Assembly: GCF_963678635.1 (NCBI RefSeq)
Contig: NC_087070.1
Coordinates: 15,067,840-15,131,839 of the forward strand
Reading direction: 5' to 3'
DNA from: Symsagittifera roscoffensis
Taxonomy: Eukaryota; Xenacoelomorpha; Acoela; Convolutidae
Length of the DNA stretch: 64,000 nucleotides
Made by a program: the position numbers and the translations under genes. Below, in pieces: positions 35,191 through 46,082 of the stretch (the stretch's first letter is position 1; each line of letters starts with the position of its first letter). The notes beneath the pieces were generated by a model, which made no database searches, was not told where the DNA came from, and saw only the letters and a list, made by a program, of their open reading frames with translations.

Positions 35191-35208
35191 CTCTCTCTCT
35201 CTCTCTCT
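35191..35208. repeat. (CT)9 microsatellite inside copy 3
   Basis: Nine CT units at the position where copies 1 and 2 have eleven and sixteen. Confidence 0.95.
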
Positions 35209-35235
35209 AATTCAGAAATTTTGAATCAAGTCACA

Positions 35236-35809
35236 TTGAACAAGAAAAATGAAAACGAAAAAAATTTCTATGGACATCATTCTAACCAGCCCTACTCAGT
35301 CACACAATCCAGCACTCCAGTTCACACCAAGATGAACAGACAACTACAAAAAGGGATGGCGCTACCCTCGTTCAAACGAATCTTACGAAAATGCCACAGC
35401 GGACAGCAAACGACAGTAACAATTCCTCCTACCAATTTCGCGTCATTTAACGAGACTCCAGAAGAAAACCCGAGACTCCAAACTCGAGACTCCATTAATA
35501 TGGTACGATATTAATATGGTACGACAACAGAAGTAGTCTGATTCAAAAATCCCAAAGCAGACACCCAAAAAACATTGAACAAGAAAAATCAAAACGAAAA
35601 AACTTTCTATCGACATCATTCTAACCAGCCCTACTCAGTCACACAATCCAGCATTCCAGTTCACACCAAGATGAACAGACAACTACAAACAGGCATGGCG
35701 CTACCCCCGTTCAAACGAATCTTACGAAAATGCCACAGCGGACAGCAAACGACAGTAACAATTCCTTCTACCAACTTTGCATCATTTACCGATATTCCAG
35801 AAGAAATCC
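35236..35809. repeat. Internal direct duplication before integrase, copy 3
   Basis: 35236-35470 is repeated at 35575-35809, as in copy 2. The segment between the two halves includes TTCAAAAATCCCAAAGCAGA. It reappears nearly unchanged near 37728 in the C-terminal extension, so pieces of the element's own tail seem to have been copied here. Confidence 0.85.
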
Positions 35810-36174
35810 CCCCTACAACCCTCTCATTCAGCGATGTGATGCACCAAGTGAACCCGTCGGAAGACAGTTTTACTTCTAATAAAAAGTCAGACCAGTTATG
35901 CCAAACAGACTCTCCAGACCACCCGGCAGAATGTCAAGCCATCACTATGGAAGAAGAAGATGTACCGCTATTTCGGAAAAATCTCCGAAAAGCACTCGAC
36001 ATAGACTTTCTGGCGGCGGCCAAGAAACGTGATTGCAATCTTCAACCCCTGATTATTATGGTACGACAACTGAAGTGGGATCAGATCAAAGCATGCTATG
36101 GACCATATTTTACAATGTGCGCAATAGATTGTCCGTCCGTAACAACGTATTACTCTACGATGGCAGAGCAGTAA
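35575..36174 (+). pseudogene. pol: Linker upstream of integrase, copy 3
   Basis: 199-codon open frame equivalent to 27193-27792, with scattered substitutions. No catalytic motif. Confidence 0.7.
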
Positions 36175-36210
36175 TTCCTAAGAAGTTAAGCCAAACTTGA
36201 CTCGATCCAC

Positions 36211-36746
36211 TTGACTCATACGGGACAAGGTGGCATGCTGGAAGCTGCCAAGCACATATGGTATCCATATCTCCATAGAGATATAGTTACAGCAGCGCAA
36301 AATTGCAAGGAATGTCGCGCCAAAGGTTAGAACCTTCGAGTAATATCCTGGAAAAAACACTTCACTGGCCTAGACGCAGTAGTCGAACCAAATGAGGAAA
36401 TCCAATTGGATTTTCCCGGACCTTTACCGGATGAAAACAATAAAGACGTGTACATTCTAGTTGGGGTAGATCGATTCTCGAGATTCCTATCAGCAAAATG
36501 GTAGCAAATAACAAGGCAGACACGAGCATTAAAATTATGCAAACGCATATTTTAAATCACGGCGTACCAAAAAATATCCGGTGTGACCAAGCTCAAGGGT
36601 TTCGGGCTAAAAAACTTATGATTTATTGTAAAAGCAACAACATTCAACTGATATTTGCTCCATTTGACGATCATCGCTCAATGGGCATGGTAGAAAGACT
36701 CATCAGCACTTTAAAAACTCGCCGATCTATAATGAAGATAGATTGA
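36211..36746 (+). pseudogene. pol: Ty3/gypsy integrase (zinc-binding motif and DDE core), copy 3, broken
   Basis: THTGQGG with CKEC (zinc-binding), then a private TAG at 36328-36330, the first Asp in IQLDFPGPL, a frameshift near 36498, the second Asp in IRCDQAQGF and the Glu in GMVERLIST. TGA at 36744-36746 is shared with copy 2. The frameshift is also shared. Confidence 0.9.
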
Positions 36747-38078
36747 AATAATTCACCGTATAAACTAGCATCTGATGTAGCAGAGTTAATCAAGACACTA
36801 CGTTTTACCCCAAACGCCACAACAAAAATTACGCCGTTTGAGGCACACTACGGGCGTAAACCAAACACCCCCTTAAGTAATATCTGCACAACACCAAAAA
36901 TCTCTAATCTGTCTTGGGAAAACACAAAACGTTCGTGTTTAGATGAAAAGATACTCACAAAATCTGCCCTCACGCCCGAAGCAATTTGGAATAGGGACAT
37001 TAACAGTGAGGACGAACTTAGTGAGCCATCCTTTGAACCAGCGGAACCATCAACACAGGCGGTTCGAGTTAAGTCATCAGGACAGGCAAACGCTAGTCAT
37101 ACGGAGACGCAGAAGAATCAGGTGACACTGTCGGACACTGACGAGGACGAAGAGTTAGATCGGGCCCTGTTGCAAAAATTCCCAATAGGTGCGCATCTTC
37201 CACTTAATAACATACCCTATGACTTACAAAAAGTTAAACGATCTTTTCTCGCTGATAACCAGGGACATGATATAGCGGACATTAGAACAAGAAAACCAAT
37301 TCGTTGGCTTACAAAACAAGAAAAACAAAGGCTAGCAAGAGCCCCTCTGGTTTTCCGAAAAGATCGTTTTAAAGGACCCCAGAACACCATAGACCCAAAA
37401 TTGAGTAAACGTATGGAACAAGTGGCAAGAAAATTGGGTACAATAGCACGCAAAACAAAAAATCCTGGGGTATTCGGCGCACAAATTAAAATAATAGAAA
37501 ACGGGTCGATCATTAATTACTCCCCGCACACTGCGTGGGTTCGGGAAGATGGAAAACAACCAAGAGTAATAAGACACGATGGTCTAGCTTTTGTACCGGA
37601 TCCTCGAGTTTACGGAAAATGTAGACCGGCGCAACTAAAAGACTTTGTAGCATACAAACATTTACCAAGAGCTAAACCCCGTATTTCAGACGCAGGAGTT
37701 AAACAAACAAAACCAATTGGTTCAAAAATCCTAAAGCAGACACCCAAGGAACAGCAGAACACGGCGGAAAAATCATCGATATCTGTAAGCCCCAAACGAA
37801 AGCCACTTAAAAACATTGAGGAACTAATCAGGCGAACGATGAACCGAAAGGTTTTAGGACAACATCGCATCCATAAAGCGACACCAGCAACGTTGAAAAG
37901 ACAACCTCCAGTTCCAAAAAACCCACCAACGGCTACTAAAAGCCTCAAGTCTCCAAGTCGCAAAGGAAAGGGCAGCCCAGAGAAATTACGCAGAGACAAC
38001 ACACACATTGAATTTGAATGTGACACGTCAATCTCGATATCATCGGACGACTCTATCAACCAAAACAATACAAAATAG
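36747..38078 (+). pseudogene. pol: Integrase C-terminus with long basic extension (443 open codons)
   Basis: Open from after the TGA to TAG at 38076. It begins with the integrase C-terminus (ITPFEAHYGRKPNTPLSN), then an acidic stretch (DTDEDEELDRALLQ). Next comes a region with RKPIRWLTKQEKQRLARAP, and finally a Lys/Pro/Ser-rich tail ending in ISISSDDSINQNN. There is no signal peptide, hydrophobic segment or fusion motif, so it is not an envelope gene. No chromodomain is evident. The extension is much longer than the usual Ty3/gypsy integrase tail. I do not recognise its function. Confidence 0.75.
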
Positions 38079-38906
38079 CCACACATGCCCCCAGCCAAAA
38101 GAATTGACGGGAAAAACGCCACAGGAAGTCCTACCAAGCCGAAGATCTACAAGGACTAAGACGAGCGCGCTTGCAATTAAATTTGGAAATGCAATTCCGA
38201 TCAACACGATTGCCCATGATACCACTGTAGACAACGAAGTTTGTAACATAACGATCCAACCTCCGCAAACTCAAAATGCCTAACTAATCGCACAGGCAGC
38301 AGGCACGCAAAATGCCGAACTAATCGCAGAGGCAGCAGGCACGACTCACGAATCGTCAACAGATATCGAACGCATCGAACTCAGCACAACTGATGAAACG
38401 CCAGAACAATTGAGAGACAAGGAAACCATTGACGGGACAGGTGGTTATTTCACTTCCATACGCGACACAGCCGATCCGGAAGATAGACTGTGCACACCGA
38501 CAAAAACGACCACACACTCAAATTCACCACAGAATAATCCGGGAGATAAGTTAGTTACGGCGATACATACATCAGCACAACCCGTATCACCACAAAACCC
38601 GACTCAAAGAGCAATTAGTTCACGTTACGTGATTGACAGACCAGCTGGAACGAATCGCTCATTGAAAGTTTTAGTGACGCGATGAAAATTCTCAAATCCA
38701 TTTTTCCAACAAAAAACTCTATGACATTTCAAAGAGAATGCGAAAAAAAAGATCGCCCTAAATACCTCCTAAGACACACGAAGGCGGCGAAAAGCAGCGA
38801 AACGGACACCCAACAAACACCCCAGACCTCATCTGCAACGAACGCCCCCCAGACCTCATCTCCACCGAACGAGGAGGATGATGCAGAAAAACAGGAGAAA
38901 GTATGA
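38079..38906 (+). pseudogene. Remainder of the 3' extension or extra open frame
   Basis: Polar, Thr/Pro/Gln-rich text continues in a second frame to 38685, for example SRRSTRTKTSALAIKFGN and, from 38284, AQAAGTQNAELIAEAAG. It passes into a third frame at 38682 (ATGA overlap), ending EEDDAEKQEKV-TGA at 38906. Composition matches the preceding open frame, so this is probably one long protein broken by frameshifts. It could also be separate small frames. Confidence 0.55.
38272..38343. repeat. 36-base tandem repeat inside the 3' extension
   Basis: CAAAATGCC then AACTAATCGCA(C/G)AGGCAGCAGGCACG occurs twice in a row. The period is a multiple of three, so it would add a 12-residue repeat to the protein. 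Confidence 0.8.
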
Positions 38907-38920
38907 TGTGCTCATCATAT

Positions 38921-38940
38921 AGAAAAAAAAGAAGGGGGAA
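38921..38940 (+). promoter_or_regulatory. Polypurine tract of copy 3
   Basis: AGAAAAAAAAGAAGGGGGAA sits immediately before the 3' LTR. This is the expected site for plus-strand priming. Confidence 0.9.
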
Positions 38941-39291
38941 TGTTATCTGTACGGATATACTGGATATCCATTAGAACTCAGTATAACTAAAACACGTTAC
39001 ATAGATTGTTTATAGTTCTAATCTTTAACTATACCTACCTGTGTAATTTTATGTAAACGTAATCATATAGATGTCTGATCTAAATTAAGTACCTATTAAA
39101 CCTAACACCATATTCAATAGTTATTTATGATTCTCTGTCGCTCTCATGATTTCGAGGTCAGATTCGGATCAGACATAACTTTACCGATTGAATTTAAGTT
39201 GATAACAGAGTCTTCTTGTTTCCTATTTCTAATTACACAGTATGTCTCACATTAAATCTAACCGATATATACAGAATCCGTGTGTATAACA
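38941..39291 (+). repeat. 3' LTR of copy 3 (351 bp)
   Basis: TGTTATCTGTACGG ... GTGTGTATAACA. About 20 substitutions and one 4-base indel separate it from the 5' LTR. It is the only 3' LTR in the window. Confidence 0.95.
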
Positions 39292-39296
39292 CTACT
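39292..39296. other. Right target-site duplication CTACT
   Basis: CTACT follows the 3' LTR and equals 31525-31529 before the 5' LTR. Five bases is normal for Ty3/gypsy integration. Confidence 0.85.
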
Positions 39297-39559
39297 AAAG
39301 AATATCCACCCCGGTAAACAAAAACAGTAAATTCGCACTAGAGCGTTGTATGTGAATTCGAATTTTGATGCATTCTGATTGGACGAAAATTCGCCGCAAG
39401 TAGTCTCTTTGACAATCCCCCTTTTCTTGAATGGGGTGGAGATTTTTAATTAGATCCTTATTAGCCAAGTGTAATTTATTTTGTTCGTTTATAAATAACA
39501 GTTTTCTTGGATGCTTTAAATTGACTTCAGAGGCCGCTTTTCACGTTGAATGTCTTAAG

Positions 39560-40110
39560 AAGAGGTGGTGTGACCATGGGGGTCGCTGGCATGGAGGGGG
39601 CTGTGAATGGGGGTGGAGAATGAACGCGGGAGTGTGAACGGGGAGGGTGTAAGACGTGGAAATGAACCTGTTTGCTGGCCCGAGTCAAGTTGCTCGACTG
39701 ATTTTTCGACTTTTAGAAACTTAGAATAAGACGAAATTGTCTGAATTCGGTCGAACAAAGTCGAACACTTTTGAATTGGGTCGAGAAAGTCTAAACAAAC
39801 TAAAATGTGGTCGAGAAAGTCAAATTATACCGAAACTTGGCCGAAAAAATTGATGTGAAACATACATAAACTTGGCCGAGAAAGTCGAGACATAAATCAA
39901 GCACGTCGACCAGTGGGGCTCATGTTCTCATGGGTGAACAGGACAGGGCTGCGTGAACGAGGGAAGAATTGAATGTGTGACAGGATTGGGAGAGGTTGTA
40001 TTACTGGTGTGGAGGATGGTGGAGGTAAAGAGGTTTTGTTGAACGTACGGGGTTGTGAACACGAGGGGAAGTTGGATCAAATTTGAAAGTGGGGGTCATG
40101 TAAGTTGACA
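39560..40110. repeat. G-rich stretch and degenerate GGTCGAGAAAGTC minisatellite
   Basis: 39570-39660 and 39910-40100 are unusually G-rich on the plus strand (runs such as GGAGGGGGCTGTGAATGGGG). Between them, 39735-39900 holds about five degenerate copies of GGTCGAGAAAGTC or GGCCGAGAAAGTCG with irregular spacing of about 30-45 bases. No convincing gene. The 68-codon frame at 39431 simply translates the G-run. Confidence 0.6.
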
Positions 40111-40191
40111 TGAACACTTGTTTATGTTCAGCTTTGGGTTTGGGAGAAATTTGCAAATGCGCATTACACAAATAGCATTGAAATTGATTAC

Positions 40192-40640
40192 AAGACTATT
40201 CATATCAAGGCAAAGCCCTGAATATTTCGACTGCCTTATAAAGTTCTATGAACCAATGTTCTCTTTATAACAATTGATGATTTTTTCAAAAAAATGATTT
40301 TTGAGAAGTTTGAGATTTTTTTTAAATCAAGCCAGGGTGACAGATTTTGCTCCTAGTAACAGGGCAAATGTTGCAAATAGTCCGCTTCAACCAATTCGGA
40401 ACGTTTTCTAAGACGGATTAAAACTCCGCTTACGCGTTAATAGCGCGGAATATACAGCGCGTAATTTGTCACAAACTGGCAAAAATGGCAACCACCATAA
40501 CTTTACAAAAAAATTTCACAAGTAAAATTAAAAATCGGTCAAAAATGGCTAGTTAAAAATTAGAAAATTGTCTGAAGAAGAAATACAAGACTGCTCGTAT
40601 CAGGGCAAAGCCCTGAGTGTTCTGACTGTCCGTAAAGTGG
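40192..40640 (+). repeat. Dispersed repeat modules
   Basis: ATCAAGGCAAAGCCCTGAAT (about 40192-40260), a hairpin module (40383-40493, CGCGTTAATAGCGCGGAATAT), and CGTATCAGGGCAAAGCCC (about 40589-40640). The first and third are two copies of one module with the hairpin module between them. Confidence 0.75.
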
Positions 40641-41471
40641 TCTCGATTAGTTCTTGGTTAAACAAAAACTGACAAACTATGAAATTTAAGCTGAATACTA
40701 AGAATCGTGTATCGAATTATTAAGACCAACTGATTAGCTTGCCTCAATTGAATTTGGAAGCATTTTGTGTTGCGTGATATTTCGCCACGCGTAATTATTG
40801 TGCGTTAAACTTTCAGCATCAAACATTCCTGTACCCAGTAATTGTTCTAAAACAGATCTGAAAAAAATCTGATTCAGATCTAAATTTCAGATCTGAAATT
40901 GATTGTGACATGTTAAAATAACGCTTGGATAATTTAAGAATGGAAAATTTTTGTTTTTTCTTGAACTTTTGATTTGAAAATTATTTTTTTTCTTGCATAT
41001 ATGATATATTAAAGATTCAAACACAATTTTGGCTATTATTCTGTGCTTTATAGCTTCTGCTACTTGCTAGCAGGTACTCAGCAAAACTACAATTGGATGC
41101 TGCTGAAATATGTTTCCCAAAGAATGAAATAAACATCGGAAACGCATAAAAATAAAAAATTTGATAGGTTTCTTAAAAAAGTTTTTAAAGTTTTCAAAAC
41201 AGTTGAAAAAGAAATTTAGTTTGAAAAAAAACTGGATCTATTTACCGCTAATTAGTCAACATATAATTGCATATTGCTCAAACAGCATAACACGAAGTTT
41301 CAAGAATTTGCTCAAAATGCATGAAACATCTATTATAATTTAATCAAGGGTTTCTCAGATCTTAGTTCAGATCTGAAGTTTTGTTTTTCAAGGAAATTTC
41401 AGATCTCAAAATTCTATTTTAGATCCAGATTTCAGATCTGAAACTTTCAAATTCTAATCAAAATTTGAAAT

Positions 41472-41862
41472 AACGAATTTCAGATCTGAGATTCAACTCA
41501 TTTAAGAAGAAAAAATTATTCAGAAAATCCATTGAATAAGGATTCACAAGAACTGTTTTAGTTATGTTAGTCTATTATTATGCGTTTCACAGCACTCTTA
41601 AAATTAAGAAAGATTTGTGTCACTGGCGCCTCTTTTGGTACTATTAAGGTCCAAGGATCGATCATTAACAAATTTCAGATCTGAGATTGAACTCATTTAG
41701 GAAAAAAAAATATTCAGAAAATCCATTGAATAAGGATTCACAAGCGCTCTTTTAGCTATGTTAATCTTTTATTAAGCGCTTCACCGCACTCTAAAAATTA
41801 AGAAAGATTTGTGTTGCTTGCGCCTCTTCTGGTACTATTAAGGTCCAAGGATCGATCACCCG
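41472..41862. repeat. 195-base tandem duplication
   Basis: 41472-41666 and 41667-41862 match closely (AAAATCCATTGAATAAGGAT, GGTCCAAGGATCGATCA). Each copy begins at a TTTCAGATCTGAGATT motif. Confidence 0.88.
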
Positions 41863-42304
41863 AGGGAAATTTTTTTGAAAATTGGTCTGAACAAAACACC
41901 AACCCGAGGGCATATATTTCTTACTTTTTTTTGAAATTCGGATAAAAAAACCGCCCCAGCACAGTTTTCCGTCAGTTTCTTCGAAAACCGGAACAACATG
42001 GGTTTTCCGATCGAAAATAATCAAAAATTTATCCAAAAGTTACGTCCTAGACAAATTTAAAATTTTGCGTCGAAAGATCTTGATGATCTTTCAAAAAAAC
42101 ATGTGCATGCGTTTTTTTTGTTATTCATTGTTTTTTCTATTCTTTCGTCACAGCAACAATTTTTCGTGCCCTGTTTTCGTTGGAATTTATTTGCTCGCTT
42201 AAACGTTGAAAGCTAACTGGACGCTTGGAAACAAACTGAAAACTTTAATGCAGCTTGAATTTTTTTTGATTTCATGTTATGACCAGTGGTTGTTCGATCC
42301 ATTT

Positions 42305-45300
42305 AAAAAATGTAGAAAAACTTTGTTTTCCAGTGTGTTTTAGTTTTTTTTCCTTTTTTTCTCTCTGTTTTCCGCGACAAATCAGACACTACAAATTATC
42401 ATCGGAATTGCTGTAATTATATATAATATTGGAGCCCTTTAAGCGGTATCTCGAAAATCATTCAAAAAATTTTTTTCATTGTTGAAAATTAATTTTTTTT
42501 GTATTTTTTGAGTTTTTAGCGTCATGTTGAGAATTTAAAAAATTCAACCAGAATTTTTAAAATTTTAAAAAATTTTTCGAAGATCTTTTTTTTGTTTTTT
42601 TAAATTCTTTTTCTACAACCCACACACAAAAAAAACTACACTTTTTCTTAAATTTATAGTCGGATTGTTCTGTGCTGTTTGCACAGTAAGTTACTATCTT
42701 TGTTTATATTTCATAACAACTGAAATTTTTTATTTCAATCGTTGTGAAAACAATTGAATTTAATGGATATTCTTGGAGAAAAAAATCAGTTTTCATGGAT
42801 TTATTTTGAGAAAAAGTTGATAAAAATGCAAGAAAATTGATTATAATGGATTATTTCAATATGAAACAAAATGAACATTTTCCATTAAAAATGGATTGAA
42901 GTTTCAAAACTGGCATCAATAATTGCTTACTTTGTCAAATATTTTGTCACTGAAAACCCAATCAAAATGATTAATTTTACGTAAAACTCGAGAGCGGATA
43001 AAGCTTTAAATGCTTAAATGATGCTTAGAGAATAGTAGAAATTATAACCGTTTTAGTAGTTAAATCGTACTAAAACTGTAAACTCAAGAACTCTTGTAAA
43101 CTCAAGAACCCCGTCATCCTCGATCAATGGTCATTACCTTTTTTTACTCGTACCCAAAGGATTCTCTGTGCAAGATCTGAAATTCTTTATGTATTAAATA
43201 TGTCGATTCTCAGATCTGAAATTCTTTATTTCAGATCTTGTTAAGAATTTGAAAATTTCAGATCTGAATTTTAGATCTGAAAAAGAAAATTTCAGGTCTG
43301 AAATAACCTTGAAAAACAAAATTTTATATCTGAAATAAGATCTATGAAACCTTTGTTAAATTATAGTTATGCATTTTGAGCAAACAATTGAGTTTTTTTA
43401 TCTTTCTGCAATTCACAATTATGTTTAGAAAATTAAAAATGTAGAAAAATGTAGAAAAATTTTTAAAAATGTAGAAAAACTTTGTTTTCCAGTGTGTTTT
43501 AGTTTTTTTTCCTTTTTTTCTCTCTGTTTTCCGCGACAAATCAGACAATACAAATTATCATCGGAATTGCTGTAATTACATATAATATTGGAGCCCTTTA
43601 AGCGGTGATTCGAAAATCATTCAAAAAATTTTTTTCATTGTTGAAAATTAATTTTTTTTCGTATTTTTTTGAGTTTTCAGCGTCATGTTGAGAATTTAAA
43701 AAATTCAACCAGAATTTTTAAAATTTTAAAAAATTTTTAGAAGATCTTTTTTTTGTTTTTTTAAATTCTTTTTCTACAACCCACACACAAAAAAAAACTA
43801 CACTTTTTCTTAAATTTATAGTCGGATTGTTCTGTGCTGTTTGCACTGTAAGTTACTATCTTTGTTTATACTTCATAACAACTGAAGTTTTTTATTTCAA
43901 TCGTTGTGAAAACAATTGAATTTAATGGATATTCTTGGAGAAAAAAATCAGTTTTCATGGATTTATTTTGAGAAAAAGTTGATAAAAATGGAAGAAAATT
44001 GATTATAATGGATTATTTCAATATGAAACAAAATAAACATTTTCCATTAAAAATGGATTGAAGTTTCAACACTGGCATCTAAAATTGCTTACTTTGTCAA
44101 ATATTTTGTCACTGAAAACCCAATCAAAATGATTAATTTTACATAAAACTCGAGAGCGGATAAAGCTTTAAATGCTTAAATGATGCTTAGAGAATAGTAG
44201 AAATTATAACCGTTTTAGTAGTTTAATCGTACTAAAACTGTAAACTCAAGAACTCTTGTAAACTCAAGAACCCCGTCATCCTCGATCAATGGTCATTACC
44301 TTTTTTTACTCGTACCCAAAGGATTCTCTGTGCAAGATCTGAAATTCTTTATGTATTAAATATGTCGATTCTCAGATCTGAAATTCTTTATTTCAGATCT
44401 TGTTAAGAATTTGAAAATTTCAGATCTGAATTTTAGATCTGAAAAAGAAAATTTCAGGTCTGAAATAACCTTGAAAAACAAAATTTTATATCTGAAATAA
44501 GATCTATGAAACCTTTGTTAAATTATAGTTATGCATTTTGAGCAAACAATTGAGTTTTTTTATGTTTCTGCAATTCACAATTATGTTTAGAAATTTAAAA
44601 ATGTAGAAAAATGTAGAAAAACTTTTAAAAATGTAGAAAAACTTTGTTTTCCAGTGTGTTTTAGTTTTTTTTTCCTTTTTTTTCTCTGTTTTCCGCGACA
44701 AATCAGACACTACAAATTATCATCGGAATTGCTGTAATTACATATAATATTGGAGCCCTTTAAGCGGTGATTCGAAAATCATTCAAAAAATTTTTTTCAT
44801 TGTTGAAAATTAATTTTTTTTCGTATTTTTTTGAGTTTTCAGCGTCATGTTGAGAATTTAAAAAATTCAACCAGAATTTTTAAAATTTTAAAAAATTTTT
44901 AGAAGATCTTTTTTTTGTTTTTTTAAATTCTTTTTCTACAACCCACACACAAAAAAAAACTACACTTTTTCCTAAATTTATAGTCGGATTGTTCTGTGCT
45001 GTTTGCACTGTAAGTTACTATCTTTGTTTATATTTCATAACAACTGAAGTTTTTTATTTCAATCGTTGTGAAAACAATTGAATTTATTGGATATTTTTGG
45101 AGAAAAAAATCAGTTTTCATGGATTTATTTTGAGAAAAAGTTGATAAAAATGGAAGAAAATTGATTATAATGGATTATTTCAATATAAAACAAAATGAAC
45201 ATTTTCCATTAAAAATGGATTGAAGTTTCAAAACTGGCATCTATAATTGCTTACTTTGTCAAATATTTTGTCACTGAAAACCCAATCAAAATGATTAATT

Positions 45301-45756
45301 TTACATAAAACTCGAGAGCGGATAAAGCTTTAAATGCTTAAATGATGCTTAGAGAATAGTAGAAATTATAACCGTTTTAGTAGTTAAATCGTACTAAAAC
45401 TGTAAACTCAAGAACTCTTGTAAACTCAAGAACCCCGTCATCCTCGATCAATGGTCATTACCTTTTTTTACTCGTAAACAAAGGATTCTCTTTGCAAGAT
45501 CTGAAATTCTTTATGTATTAAATATGTCGATTCTCAGATCTGAAATTCTTTATTTCAGATCTTGTTAAGAATTTGAAAATTTCAGATCTGAATTTTAGAT
45601 CTGAAAAAGAAAATTTCAGGTCTGAAATAACCTTGAAAAACAAAATTTTATATCTGAAATAAGATCTATGAAACCTTTGTTAAATTATAGTTATGCATTT
45701 TGAGCAAACAATTGAGTTTTTTTTTATGTTTCTGCAATTCACAATTATGTTTAGAT
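42305..45756. repeat. 1.16-kb tandem array, about three copies
   Basis: Units start near 42305, 43464 and 44626 at AAAAATGTAGAAAAACTTTG, with periods 1159 and 1162. The third ends at about 45756 (CACAATTATGTTTAGA). Each unit contains six or seven AGATCT sites, GATTATAATGGATTAT, and TCCATTAAAAATGGATTGAA, the last also found in the 1.8-kb array near 2600. Frames on the minus strand (43548-43342, 44710-44504) just follow the repeat and show no protein family. Confidence 0.92.
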
Positions 45757-46082
45757 TTACTAACGGTCAAAAATTTTCGAATAATTTCAAAAACAGTTTT
45801 TTTGTACTAAGTTTTTTAGTTCAACTGTGGTAAAAAGTTTTAAACAACTGTTAGAAGACCTATCATGTTTTTGATTGTCATGCGCTACTTATGAGTTTTC
45901 CATGTTTATCACAAAGTATCAAAAGTAGCAAAAATTATGTCAAATTGTGATTTTTCAGATCTGAAATAATCAAGAAAAATTAAACACCAAATCTGAAACA
46001 CCAAGAAAAATTAAACACCATATTTTTTAACATTTCACAACCCATTTCAGATCTGAAATTCAGATTATTTCAGATCTGAATT

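Larger units (their letters stand above)
31530..39291 (+). mobile_element. Ty3/gypsy retrotransposon, copy 3 (full length, 7762 bp, defective)
   Basis: Two LTRs in direct orientation, candidate primer site TGGCGCAGCC after the 5' LTR, polypurine tract before the 3' LTR, and CTACT directly repeated on both sides. The gene order gag, protease, reverse transcriptase, RNase H, integrase is that of Ty3/gypsy (Metaviridae), not copia. The two LTRs differ by about 20 substitutions and a 4-base indel over about 351 bases. The 5' LTRs of the three copies are almost identical. The insertion is therefore much older than the duplications. Every coding region has stops or frameshifts. Confidence 0.96.
40855..46082. 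repeat. Field of TTTCAGATCTGAAA palindromes
   Basis: By eye there are about thirty or more AGATCT hexamers in this 5.2-kb stretch, most within the 14-base palindrome TTTCAGATCTGAAA or a near variant. They are spread both through the 1.16-kb tandem array and outside it (40855-40905, 41376-41490, 41675, 45955-46075). They are rare elsewhere in the window. Confidence 0.8.

Noticed and set aside
37610-38137. 175-codon minus-strand frame inside copy 3
   Set aside because: It is the antisense shadow of the long basic 3' extension.
38008-38906. Envelope-like third gene at the 3' end of the element
   Set aside because: No signal peptide, transmembrane segment or cleavage motif; the text is polar throughout.
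43342-44710. 68-codon minus-strand frames in the 1.16-kb array
   Set aside because: They are low-complexity Lys/Phe/Asn text repeated with the array unit, with no family match.
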